Assembly (NCBI GenBank): GCA_002298165.1
Contig: DBMI01000055.1
Span: 1-19,874, forward strand
DNA length: 19,874 bases
Source of the DNA: Desulfarculales bacterium UBA702
GTDB lineage: Bacteria; Desulfobacterota; Syntrophobacteria; Syntrophobacterales; Syntrophobacteraceae
Direction of reading: 5' to 3'
Shown here: positions 1-6,621 of the stretch, one piece after another
How the letters are laid out: the number at the start of each line of letters is the position of its first letter
How positions within the stretch are numbered: the first letter of the stretch is position 1
Notes under the pieces: generated by a model
The model's database searches: none
Seen by the model: only the letters and a program-made list of their open reading frames with translations
Told to the model about the DNA's origin: nothing
Translations under genes and position numbers: made by a program

Positions 1-363
1 GCGGTTTATACGGCCTTGGCGAAGTTTGGCGCACCCCTTGAAGGACTGACACCGATGGACTTCATCCAAAAGGGTATATTTTACCGCATGGGGCATCCTC
101 CCCTCATGGTCGATATTTTGCCGGAAATCAGCGGGGTTGATTTTGACGCTGCCTGGGAAAAGCGGGTTGAGGCCGAGATCGGTAAAGGCCTCAAAGTCCT
201 TCTTATCGACACGGATAGTTTGATTGCGTCAAAGCTTGCAGCGGGGAGGCCGGAGGATTTAGCCGATGTTGCCGCTCTGCGGCGGGCTGCCCGTAGTCTG
301 GCAGAACCAAAAAACAAATCGCCCAAAGCTAAAACAGCGAAAAAGAAAACGCCCAAGACCTAA
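1..363 (+). CDS. Nucleotidyltransferase-like protein, C-terminal part (5' end outside window)
   Basis: The reading frame is open to the left edge, so only the last 120 codons are seen. The block FYRMGHPPLMVDILPEISGV, then FDAAWEKRV, then LIASKLAAGRPEDLADVAAL is the pattern of the C-terminal half of small nucleotidyltransferase-fold proteins of the DUF6036 type. Their usual wording is FYQIGVPPxRIDI, then FDEAWxxRV, then LIxNKLATGRPQDLADVEAL. The substrate of these proteins is generally unknown. The final 25 residues are a Lys/Pro/Ala-rich tail (SPKAKTAKKKTPKT), which is unstructured and basic. The catalytic GSxxD region would lie upstream of the window, so activity cannot be judged. Family assignment is from memory of the motif; function is not established. 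Confidence 0.65.
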   Translation, partial: AVYTALAKFGAPLEGLTPMDFIQKGIFYRMGHPPLMVDILPEISGVDFDAAWEKRVEAEIGKGLKVLLIDTDSLIASKLAAGRPEDLADVAALRRAARSLAEPKNKSPKAKTAKKKTPKT

Positions 364-552
364 CATGACGGGGCTTGGCGGTTCGAATGGCATTGCTCCC
401 ACCGCTATTGGACGTTAAAGCTATCAAGCTGCGGGGACGCAAACGACTTGCTGCTCAGAGGTGCCCGGGGTTGGTAGGCAAGGGTACGAATCCAAAGCGT
501 CGCCAGTTGTTGCAATTCCCCTCAAAATTCCCGATTCCTGAATTCCAACCCC

Positions 553-1305
553 TTAAATCCCATCCTTCCAACTCGCGATTTTGCCATGAAAACGGCGGGG
601 GTTATCCTTCAAAATAGCTGTGAGTGCCTTGGCGGGCACTTCCGGGGTAAGGAGTTCGCCCTTTCTCGCATATTCACCGAAATGCTCTCGAAGGTTTGCC
701 GCGGCCCCTCCCTGTGCGCGGGCCGCTGCCCGGGTCATTCGGGTATCGACTACTCCGGGACGGAAAATAATGGTGGTGATCCAGGGGGCTTCCGCTGCAA
801 GCTGGCGAGCGAGATGTTCTTCGGCGGCCTTGGCGACGCAGTATGCCGCCAGGCCCGGTACCGCCATCTCGGCAGCACCGGATCCGAAAAAGACTGCCAC
901 CCCGCCATCCGGAAGGCGTGGGAAAGCGGCTTTCGCGACCTGAAAGGCCCCTTCGACGTTTGACTCAATGATTTCCCGAAATGAATCATTTGGAAGCTCC
1001 CAGAGGAACGGGCCCGGGTGGAGCACCCCGGCGGCATGTATGAATCCGTAAAAATTTCCGATCTCCACGGCCTTTTCCACCAATCGAGGAGCGAAACGAT
1101 CGGATCCAGCCGAACCCGCTACCCAATCGACTTTAACACCCGCCTTCATGCATTCCCCGGCGGTTTCCCTGAGTTGATCCACACCCCTGGCATTGAGCAC
1201 CAGGTTTACCCCTTCACGGGCTAGTTCCAACGACAGGGCGCGCCCTATTCCAAGTGATGCACCCGTGATTATCAGAGTCTTTCCGGCAATTCGATTCAAA
1301 TCCAT
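553..1305 (-). CDS. Short-chain dehydrogenase/reductase (SDR) family oxidoreductase
   Basis: This is a classical-type SDR of about 250 residues, predicted to be a cytosolic NAD(P)-dependent oxidoreductase of unknown substrate. From the ATG at 1305, the cofactor motif TGASLGIG is at residues 14-21. An AAG triplet (91-93) stands where NNAG/NAG is usual. The catalytic Ser is near 142 (GSGAAE) and the YCVAK pair gives Tyr155 and Lys159. PGVVDTRM follows, where the family has PGxVxT. The start is uncertain. A strong GGGGAGGT sits only one base before the ATG at 1305, which is too close. The same Shine-Dalgarno is well placed for the TTG at 1299 (two codons later), and a TTG at 1332 would extend the protein by 9 residues. 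It lies 22-50 bases downstream of the YjbQ-family gene on the same strand, so the two are probably co-transcribed. Confidence 0.88.
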   Translation of the reverse strand: MDLNRIAGKTLIITGASLGIGRALSLELAREGVNLVLNARGVDQLRETAGECMKAGVKVDWVAGSAGSDRFAPRLVEKAVEIGNFYGFIHAAGVLHPGPFLWELPNDSFREIIESNVEGAFQVAKAAFPRLPDGGVAVFFGSGAAEMAVPGLAAYCVAKAAEEHLARQLAAEAPWITTIIFRPGVVDTRMTRAAARAQGGAAANLREHFGEYARKGELLTPEVPAKALTAILKDNPRRFHGKIASWKDGI

Positions 1306-1353
1306 ACCTCCCCGGCTCAGCGGCCGTATCAAAAGAAACCCGGCCTGCAGCCG

Positions 1354-1782
1354 CTAAATTCCAACTAGGGTAATCTCGACCCGGCGCTCTCTGGGCTTTA
1401 TATCGTGATTGATAAGGACAACCTGCTGCCAGACGCCTGTTGCAAGCTTCCCATCTTTTATCGGAATGCTGACAGAAGGGCCGATGAGCGCGGCCTGCAC
1501 GTGGCTGTGCCCGTTTCCATCATGCCATGCCCGTTCGTGCTCATAAATTTCGCCTGGAGGCACCAGCCGGTTTATTGCTCTCGCCAGGTCCTTGACAACC
1601 CCCGGCTCGAATTCAATGGTCGAGAGGGAGGCAGTTGAACCCGCCACAAATGCGCTCATGAGGCCGGTATTGATGCCCCTGTCCCTGATAGCGGCCTCGA
1701 TCAATGGAGAAATATTGACTATATCGGGGCCTGTTTCCATGGACACGAGCAACGTTTCGGAATAAATTCCAAGTTCGGGCAT
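1354..1782 (-). CDS. YjbQ/UPF0047 family protein (secondary thiamine-phosphate synthase-like)
   Basis: The 142-residue protein matches the YjbQ/UPF0047 family along its whole length. HDGNGHSH is at 87-94, followed by the IGPSVSIPIKDGKLATGVWQ-like block near 100-119 and a C-terminal RERRVEITLVG strand. E. coli YjbQ has weak thiamine-phosphate synthase activity, but the family's main role is unsettled. In place of the HTTA/HTSA seen in enterobacterial members, this protein has AGSTAS near residues 47-52, like the GSTA variant common in archaeal and other members. The ATG is preceded by GGAAGGAAG at good spacing. It is the first gene of a likely two-gene unit with the downstream SDR and is divergent from ribonuclease Z. 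Confidence 0.88.
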   Translation of the reverse strand: MPELGIYSETLLVSMETGPDIVNISPLIEAAIRDRGINTGLMSAFVAGSTASLSTIEFEPGVVKDLARAINRLVPPGEIYEHERAWHDGNGHSHVQAALIGPSVSIPIKDGKLATGVWQQVVLINHDIKPRERRVEITLVGI

Positions 1783-1917
1783 TTTCTTCCTTCCGTGCCG
1801 TTATCGGCAACCTGGATTCATTGTTACAATTTAGGGCGTGCATGCGGTCCCGGCAAGAAGCGGCCCCGGACCGCCCCGATGAGCGCTAAATTTACACCCG
1901 ATTGAAAGGACCCCGCT

Positions 1918-2844
1918 TTGGAATGCATACTGGTCGGCACCGGCGGTATGATGCCAATGCCCTACAGGATGCTCGCGTCACTGGCTGTGAGGCTCAATGG
2001 GAAGGTTTACCTTTTTGACGCCGGCGAGGGTGCGCAGATCAACTGGAAGAAAGCCAGGATCGGCGTTCGCGGACTGAGGCTTATTGCCGTAACACACCTC
2101 CACGCCGACCACTGCCTCGGGATCCCGGGCATGTTGATGCTCAAGGCCCAAATGGAAGCCCCGGAACCCATTACCATAATCGGTCCTCCCGGAATTCGCG
2201 AGTTCGTGATCCAGTGCCGAAAGACTCTGGAATTCCAGATAAATTATCCAATCGATTTCATCGAGTGGCCAGGCGACAAAACCGGGATCGCCTTCTCGGA
2301 CGAACATCTTCGGATTTTGTGGGAACCGGTAAAGCATACCAGGTTCTGCCTTGGCTACCGCCTCGAGGAGTTTGACCGGCCCGGAAGGTTCGACTCCCAA
2401 AAAGCGCTGGCTCTCGGTCTGCCCATGGGGCCCCTGTGGGGAAAGCTCCAGAGCGGCCGGAGCGTGGCTGCTCCGGACGGAAGGATGATTTCACCCGAAC
2501 ATGTGCTCGGTCCCACTCGAAGGGGCCGCCATATAGCCTACGTCGTAGATACGCGACCGGTGCCCAGCATTATTTCCCTTTGCAAAGAGGCCGATATGGC
2601 ATTCCTCGAAGGCATGTTCCTTGTCGAACACTCCGAACATGCAGATGAAAAGGGACACCTGACCGCTACGGAAGCGGCCGGGATTGCCAAAAAAGCAAAC
2701 CCTGCCAGGCTGGTACTCGTTCACATAAGCCCACGGTATGAAAAGAGCGATTTGGCCAGGCTGGAAGAGGAAGCCGCGGCAATTTTCAAGAGTGTTCAGG
2801 CAGGAAGAGATTTGGACGTTTTCGAGGTTAGATTCCCCGAATAG
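1918..2844 (+). CDS. rnz: Ribonuclease Z (tRNA 3'-endonuclease, metallo-beta-lactamase fold)
   Basis: This 308-residue protein has the length and motif order of long-arm-less RNase Z (ElaC type), which cuts tRNA precursors just after the discriminator base. The Zn-binding motif HLHADH is at residues 60-65. Further likely metal ligands are His140, Asp211 (VVDTRP) and His269 (VLVHISPRY). GHLTATEAA at 246-254 is the conserved block before the last ligand. The start is a TTG at 1918, supported by GAAAGGA eight to nine bases upstream; the next Met residues would remove the first beta-strand ECILVGTGG. It is transcribed alone, with a strong intrinsic terminator about 140 bases after the stop. An alternative reading as a generic MBL-fold hydrolase is less likely given the full set of RNase Z motifs. 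Confidence 0.92.
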   Translation: MECILVGTGGMMPMPYRMLASLAVRLNGKVYLFDAGEGAQINWKKARIGVRGLRLIAVTHLHADHCLGIPGMLMLKAQMEAPEPITIIGPPGIREFVIQCRKTLEFQINYPIDFIEWPGDKTGIAFSDEHLRILWEPVKHTRFCLGYRLEEFDRPGRFDSQKALALGLPMGPLWGKLQSGRSVAAPDGRMISPEHVLGPTRRGRHIAYVVDTRPVPSIISLCKEADMAFLEGMFLVEHSEHADEKGHLTATEAAGIAKKANPARLVLVHISPRYEKSDLARLEEEAAAIFKSVQAGRDLDVFEVRFPE

Positions 2845-2981
2845 GCTTGTTTGCGCCCGGTTTTCCTACAGTCGTAAGCACAGGCTTTCCAGCCCGCCTC
2901 TGCAACCAAAAGGCGACATGGGCGGCAGGTTCTTCGCCGGCACACTGAGTCGTACCAAGAAATAGGTGTTACAAAAAGAAT

Positions 2982-3013
2982 GGGTCCGACGGTTTTTCCG
3001 CGGACCCTTTTTT
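2982..3013 (+). terminator. Rho-independent terminator downstream of rnz
   Basis: A perfect 7-bp stem GGGTCCG / CGGACCC (2982-2988 with 3001-3007) encloses a 12-base loop and is followed at once by a run of six or more T. It ends the rnz transcript and also separates it from the opposing DUF1328 gene. Confidence 0.88.
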
Positions 3014-3052
3014 GGCGGATCGTTAGGCTTGGTTATCAGCATTTATTGACGG

Positions 3053-3223
3053 TCAGGTCACCGGTGGCTTTCTCCCGGTAAGCAGTGCAACCAGGAAGAA
3101 AACCAGGAAAAGTACAAAAAGAACCTGCGCGATCCAGGCGGAGGTCCCTGCGATTCCGGCGAATCCAAAGATCCCGGCGATAATTGCTATTATCAGAAAC
3201 ATCAATGCCCATGAAAGCATCAT
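3053..3223 (-). CDS. DUF1328 / UPF0391 small membrane protein (YtjA-like)
   Basis: This is a 56-residue gene. Reading the minus strand from the ATG at 3223 gives a protein beginning MMLSWALMFLIIAIIAGIFG. A FAGIAGTSAWIAQ segment and a second hydrophobic stretch (about residues 33-49) follow, ending in TGRKPPVT with TGA at 3053. Two transmembrane helices around a short FGFAGIA turn, and this length, are the hallmark of DUF1328 (UPF0391). It is an inner-membrane family of unknown function whose members are often stress-related. AAAGGAG lies 8 bases before the ATG. A 72-residue ORF overlaps it in another frame but has no family resemblance and is a shadow. A good sigma-70-like promoter lies upstream (3298-3325). 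Confidence 0.9.
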   Translation of the reverse strand: MMLSWALMFLIIAIIAGIFGFAGIAGTSAWIAQVLFVLFLVFFLVALLTGRKPPVT

Positions 3224-3297
3224 TGGACATTCTCCTTTCGAGGCAGGCGTTCAAGCCGCTTTATAAGGTTAAACGATAAGGCACTAACCCTACCTGG

Positions 3298-3325
3298 AAA
3301 ATAATGATTTGTATATTAGTGTCAA
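3298..3325 (-). promoter_or_regulatory. Sigma-70-like promoter for the DUF1328 gene
   Basis: On the minus strand a perfect TTGACA (-35, 3320-3325) is followed after 16 bases by TATTTT (-10, 3298-3303) in an AT-rich context. Transcription would begin near 3290, giving a leader of roughly 65 bases before the ATG at 3223. The leader contains a second TATAAA-like element closer to the gene without a clear -35. Confidence 0.55.
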
Positions 3326-3380
3326 TTGCCTGTATTTGCTTGATTACGGCTGGGCCAAGGCGGGGTAAGGCTTAGGGGAT

Positions 3381-4721
3381 TCACCTATAGTAGATCGAGT
3401 AGAGTTCTGTTTCGCTCACGCCCAGATGGTAGAGCAGCATGGTCATGTGATTCTGCAGCGATGCGGCAATTGGGCCTTTTCGGATGTATCGGTCCGCGGA
3501 GCTGTAGACTTCACTTGAAACCGTGACCAGTTTTCCAAGTTTTCGGCAGCGCTTCACCAGGTCGACATCTTCCATCATGTAACCGCGGTAAAACCCACCT
3601 GCCTTCTCAAAAATGTCCCGCCTGCAAAAGAGTCCCTGGTCGCCATAGGGCAGTTTGAACATGGTAGTCCGCAGGTTGGCCCACTCAGCTATAAGTTTTA
3701 CCGATTTGTTCGATGGGTAAAAAGCCAGCCGAAAACACCCCAGGGCGGTGTCTTCCCGCCCGCAGACCTTACGGATTTGATAGCCGAAATCGGGCGGCGG
3801 AATCGTATCGTCGTGAAGGAAAAATAGAAGATCTCCTCGGGCGAGCGAGGCACCGAAATTCTGTTGAATCCCCCTCCCCCTGGGGCACCGGGCGTGGATT
3901 AAAAGGTCGGATTTTCGCACCCTGTCTGTCCTGCCCTGTGGTCCGCCCTGTACAATGATAATTTCATCTCCCGGCCAGGTCCGGTGTTCGAGAAAACTGG
4001 CAAGCGGCGAGAGTTTCCCGGGATCGCTCAGGGTGGGTATGATGATGGAAAGGCGCTTTCCCATGGCGGGATTGGAATCAATTAGCGGCAGGTCCGCGGA
4101 GCGGTCTACATCCGATCTTTTCGCAACAGTTTCCACGCGAAGACCGGATCGGGCAATCTCCCGCAGAGTCCGGGCGAAAACCTCTCCTGTGCTCCACTGG
4201 GTAAAATCGAAAGGCGCACCGCACGGACGGCCAAGGCCGATCAGATAGAAGCCGCCGTCGCCTGCCGGTCCGAGTGCCGATACTCCATCGCCTGTCTTGT
4301 GGAAAGCTTCATCGAGATCGCCGGGCTCTATATCCGCTATATCGCTTCCTATGAGCACAACCTTTTGGGCACCCATGGAAAAAGCAGCATCCACGGCATT
4401 TTTCATCCGCTCCCCAAGATGCTCCCCCTCCTGTGGGCAAAGAGTCCATGGCCCGCCGAATTGTTTTTCTATTTTTTCAACCGGATCACCGGGAGTATAA
4501 AAAAGCAGAACACTAAGCGCGGGGTTTAGATGCTTGTAATCCGCTACGACCCCAAGGGTTCTTCTAAGCAGCTTCTCATAAATAGAGACGGCCCGCTCGG
4601 TCCCGATTTCCGCCGCCAACCGGGTCTTTACCTTTCCCGCTTCCGGATATCGCATGAATACCAGGAGGAAGTTGCCGGTTGCGGATTGCCGGTTGCAACC
4701 CTTTAGATATTTACTGAACAA
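3381..4721 (-). CDS. Fusion of two glycosyltransferase-type domains: rSAM/selenodomain-associated transferase 1 (DUF2064) + transferase 2 (GT2 family)
   Basis: This 446-residue protein has two domains that are usually separate. Residues about 17-215 form a GT-A-like nucleotidyl/glycosyl transferase of the TIGR04282/DUF2064 type: PEAGKVKTRL (26-35), GSDIADIEP (125-133), GPAGDGGFYLIG (151-162) and DVDRSADL (204-211). Residues about 222-430 form a GT2 enzyme of the TIGR04283 type: LSIIIPTL (224-231), DEIIIVQGG, FLHDDT (301-306, the DxD-like metal site), a GDQGLFCRR segment and an MEDVDL segment near the end. Both families are named for genomic association with a radical-SAM/selenodomain protein, which is not in this window. 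Substrates are unknown. The likely start is TTG at 4721, overlapping the stop of the upstream DUF2284 gene by 11 bases, which suggests translational coupling. The first Met after it would cut off the first beta-strand (NFLLVF). Confidence 0.87.
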   Translation of the reverse strand: MFSKYLKGCNRQSATGNFLLVFMRYPEAGKVKTRLAAEIGTERAVSIYEKLLRRTLGVVADYKHLNPALSVLLFYTPGDPVEKIEKQFGGPWTLCPQEGEHLGERMKNAVDAAFSMGAQKVVLIGSDIADIEPGDLDEAFHKTGDGVSALGPAGDGGFYLIGLGRPCGAPFDFTQWSTGEVFARTLREIARSGLRVETVAKRSDVDRSADLPLIDSNPAMGKRLSIIIPTLSDPGKLSPLASFLEHRTWPGDEIIIVQGGPQGRTDRVRKSDLLIHARCPRGRGIQQNFGASLARGDLLFFLHDDTIPPPDFGYQIRKVCGREDTALGCFRLAFYPSNKSVKLIAEWANLRTTMFKLPYGDQGLFCRRDIFEKAGGFYRGYMMEDVDLVKRCRKLGKLVTVSSEVYSSADRYIRKGPIAASLQNHMTMLLYHLGVSETELYSIYYR

Positions 4722-5355
4722 TAACTATCCCCGCCACCGTACCTTTTGGCACGTTTTCAGGCTTTGCGCCGCTTCCTATGGGGTAAATTTCCCAACCTGC
4801 CAGGGCTACCATTTTATAAACATCTATTCCTACTGCCTCCATCGACGGGCGCGATATCAGTGAAAAGCGGCATTTGTCGCCTTTCATGGCCTGGCAGTCT
4901 TTTTGCTGGCCGCAGAAGGTATGGCGGCAGGACCCGGCCGCGAATCCAAACGCCAGGTAGTGGCCGTCGTAGAAGGACATTGACTCCAATTCGGTAACGA
5001 TCTTGAAAGCCTGCTGGTACGCCTCTACACGCTCCTTGATGGTTTCTTTCTTTCTAACGATAACTTCGGAAGGGATATCTTTTGTGAAAAAAACAGCTTT
5101 TCTGTACTTTTTAAGAATCTCGCGAAGTTCGGAGGGCTTCAGAGTATTGGGCGGACAGTTCGCCCCCGCGCCGTAGCCAAAGCACCTCGGAATCTGGCAT
5201 TTCAGCGTTACCCTCTCGTCCACCGGAATCTCCGCCGCCTGCACGATCATCGCCCTGGATGCTCCGAGTTCCAGCGCCTTTTCCACGTAGCGCGCAAGGT
5301 TCGATTCCAGGTCCCGCTCATTCATATCTGCCGTAATTTTTTTTATCATTTCCAT
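4711..5355 (-). CDS. DUF2284 family Cys-rich putative metal-binding protein
   Basis: This 214-residue protein matches DUF2284, described as predicted metal-binding. An N-terminal cluster has Cys53, Cys58 and Cys67 in CQIPRCFGYGAGANCPP. A C-terminal cluster has Cys143, Cys148, Cys154 and Cys162 in SCRHTFC, DC and KC. The spacing suggests iron-sulfur or other metal sites; the metal is not known. FYDGHYLAFGFAAGSC is the characteristic block before the second cluster. I chose ATG at 5355: AAAGGGGA lies five bases before it, whereas the GTG at 5358 is too close. The downstream transferase-fusion gene overlaps its end, so the two probably form an operon. No signal peptide is seen, so it is cytosolic. 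Confidence 0.85.
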   Translation of the reverse strand: MEMIKKITADMNERDLESNLARYVEKALELGASRAMIVQAAEIPVDERVTLKCQIPRCFGYGAGANCPPNTLKPSELREILKKYRKAVFFTKDIPSEVIVRKKETIKERVEAYQQAFKIVTELESMSFYDGHYLAFGFAAGSCRHTFCGQQKDCQAMKGDKCRFSLISRPSMEAVGIDVYKMVALAGWEIYPIGSGAKPENVPKGTVAGIVIVQ

Positions 5356-5506
5356 CACTATCCCCTTTCATGTTCACTTGGCATCGATGATATCCACAAA
5401 GATCATTTTTCTTGGTGGATTAATAAAACCAGCGGCCGTAAAAAGGCCGTTCCAGCAAAGTGCTTAGTAAAAGCGGCAATGAGCAGGAATAATTTCGAGG
5501 GAGATC

Positions 5507-5641
5507 GTGAGCAAGAGCAAGGCTTTTTTCGAACACAACATGGAAAGATGGACCCGGTTTGCCGCGAAAATGAGACAGCCTCACCTCTCCTCAAATTCCA
5601 CTGTTACGCCCGCCCATAATATAACAGGCGATCCTCAGTAA
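5507..5641 (+). CDS. Possible 44-residue ORF of unknown function (or gene remnant)
   Basis: GTG at 5507 opens a frame with AFFEHNMERWTRFAAKM near its beginning and a stop at 5641. GAGGGAG lies just upstream (short spacing). The first half looks protein-like, the second half (Ser/Thr/Pro/Asn-rich) does not. An overlapping frame from ATG near 5480 is also open. I do not recognise it. It may be the decayed 5' end of a larger gene or chance. The surrounding interval 5356-5782 otherwise holds only the hairpin cluster described separately. Confidence 0.2.
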   Translation: MSKSKAFFEHNMERWTRFAAKMRQPHLSSNSTVTPAHNITGDPQ

Positions 5642-5662
5642 TCCATAATATAAAAGTCATTC

Positions 5663-5732
5663 CCGCCGAGTTGGCGGAAAGGCTTACCAGCCTTTTCCCG
5701 CAGCCGGATGCGCCGCCTTGACGGAGTGGCGG
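5663..5732. repeat. Cluster of three adjacent inverted repeats (REP-like or structured RNA)
   Basis: Three perfect hairpins follow one another: CCGCC-gagtt-GGCGG (5663-5677), AAAGGCT-tacc-AGCCTTT (5678-5695) and CCGCC-(10 nt)-GGCGG (5713-5732). The first and third have the same arms, and GGCTTACC occurs twice (5681-5688 and 5732-5739). The flanking sequence GTCATTCCCGCC resembles intergenic REP-type palindromes of many proteobacteria. It lies 50-120 bases before the histidine-rich gene, so it could instead be leader structure. Confidence 0.5.
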
Positions 5733-5782
5733 GCTTACCCTAAGGTATATTTACAAATCACCCCCATCTAAGGAGGATAAAC

Positions 5783-6049
5783 ATGGAAGGGGAGCACGAA
5801 CATACGCACAAGCATTCACACAGCCACAAGCATATACATGTACACGAACACTCGCACGGGGATGTCCGGCACTCCCACGAACATGCACACGAGCACGAGC
5901 ACGAACATGACCACGTTCACACTCATGAACACCAGCACGCACAGGGAGACACGGAGCATAGGCACGAACATTGGGGAGAACACGGTACTAACGGGCACGT
6001 ACACGACGAGCAGGAATTTATAAAAGATGCTCATGAACATGAACATTAA
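5783..6049 (+). CDS. Extremely histidine-rich small protein, putative metal-binding
   Basis: The 88-residue protein contains 32 His, mostly in strict X-His alternation over residues 4-25 and again through residues 30-54, with Glu, Asp, Ser, Lys or Thr between. There is no Cys, no predicted membrane segment and no signal peptide, so it should be cytosolic and disordered until metal binds. AAGGAGG seven bases before the ATG is among the strongest ribosome sites in the window, which argues for real, efficient translation. His-rich proteins and tails (Helicobacter Hpn, HypB and SlyD His tails, ZIP/CDF transporter loops) bind Ni, Zn, Co or Cu. By analogy this could be a nickel or zinc reservoir, but no metal gene lies beside it. 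A possible terminator follows at 6125. Confidence 0.82.
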   Translation: MEGEHEHTHKHSHSHKHIHVHEHSHGDVRHSHEHAHEHEHEHDHVHTHEHQHAQGDTEHRHEHWGEHGTNGHVHDEQEFIKDAHEHEH

Positions 6050-6124
6050 TCCAACGTTCGCCTTTGAATTTTTCTGATTCTATGATAATAATGCTCCGCT
6101 CAAATTGAAGATTTGCCCATTCCG

Positions 6125-6151
6125 ACCCGGTTGGTCCGCGGACCGGGTTTT
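6125..6151 (+). terminator. Probable intrinsic terminator after the His-rich gene
   Basis: A 7-bp stem ACCCGGT / ACCGGGT (6125-6131 with 6142-6148) with a loop that is itself partly palindromic (GGTCCGCGGACC) is followed by TTTT. The T-run is short, so efficiency may be partial. It lies 75 bases after the His-rich stop and about 40 bases before the DUF1566 start, so it could also act as a leader hairpin of the latter. Confidence 0.5.
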
Positions 6152-6188
6152 ACCGGTGCGGGATGGTTGTGTTGTGGAGTCGTTATTA

Positions 6189-6584
6189 ATGGAAGAGGAA
6201 AAAAGATTTATAATCGTCCCGGAGGCGAACATGGTGGTAGTGGATTCGAAAACTGGTCTTATGTGGCAGCGGAACGCGTCGGAAGAGAGGATGGTTTGGA
6301 AGTCAGGTTTTTCTTACATTGAAAAACTCAATTCCCAGAAATTCGGGGGACATAACGACTGGCGCTATCCCACCAAGGATGAGCTTGCCAGCTTGATTCT
6401 TTCCGAAGAAAACCGCAAGACGGGCCTTTTCATTGACGCCGCTTTCGGAAAAGAGAGGAACTGCTGGTCCTCAACCGAAGGCGAGCATCACCAGGCCTGC
6501 TACGCTGATTTCTACTACGGCGACATGTACGTGGTTGAGGAAAACTATGCGAACTACCACGTAAGGGCCGTTCGCAACGCCTAA
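6189..6584 (+). CDS. DUF1566 (Lcl C-terminal-like) domain protein
   Basis: This 131-residue protein consists almost entirely of one DUF1566 domain. The family-typical start VVDSKTGLMWQRN is near residues 18-30. It is followed by GHNDWRYPTKDELASL, then NCWSSTE, then YADFYYGDM and a closing YHVRAVRN. The domain has a C-type-lectin-like fold found in many secreted and cytosolic bacterial proteins; its function is poorly defined. The frame opens upstream at 6105, but that start would lie across the hairpin at 6125. The ATG at 6189 with GGAG nine bases upstream gives a normal family N-terminus. No signal peptide is visible. It is followed after 37 bases by trmL. Confidence 0.82.
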   Translation: MEEEKRFIIVPEANMVVVDSKTGLMWQRNASEERMVWKSGFSYIEKLNSQKFGGHNDWRYPTKDELASLILSEENRKTGLFIDAAFGKERNCWSSTEGEHHQACYADFYYGDMYVVEENYANYHVRAVRNA

Positions 6585-6621
6585 CGAAAACGGGGGACGG
6601 AAAAACGAGGACGGATGTCCC

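Noticed and set aside
376..404. GGTTCGAATGGC, resembling a tRNA T-loop
   Set aside because: No acceptor, D or anticodon arms can be built around it.
375..617. Plus-strand 80-codon open frame
   Set aside because: Its second half is antisense to the SDR gene, it has no family features, and the first half lies in a gap without a ribosome site.
3036..3254. Minus-strand 72-codon frame over the DUF1328 gene
   Set aside because: Arg/Cys-rich shadow translation. The overlapping frame gives a perfect DUF1328-type two-helix membrane protein with a better-placed ribosome site.
5428..5455. CGGCC-gtaaaaa-GGCCG hairpin downstream of nothing obvious
   Set aside because: A five-base stem with no T-run on either strand and no gene ending nearby; not called as a terminator.
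5751..6046. Minus-strand frames rich in Val/Met/Phe or Arg/Val/Cys opposite the His-rich gene
   Set aside because: They are antisense products of the repeated CAC/CAT codons; the plus frame has the strong ribosome site.
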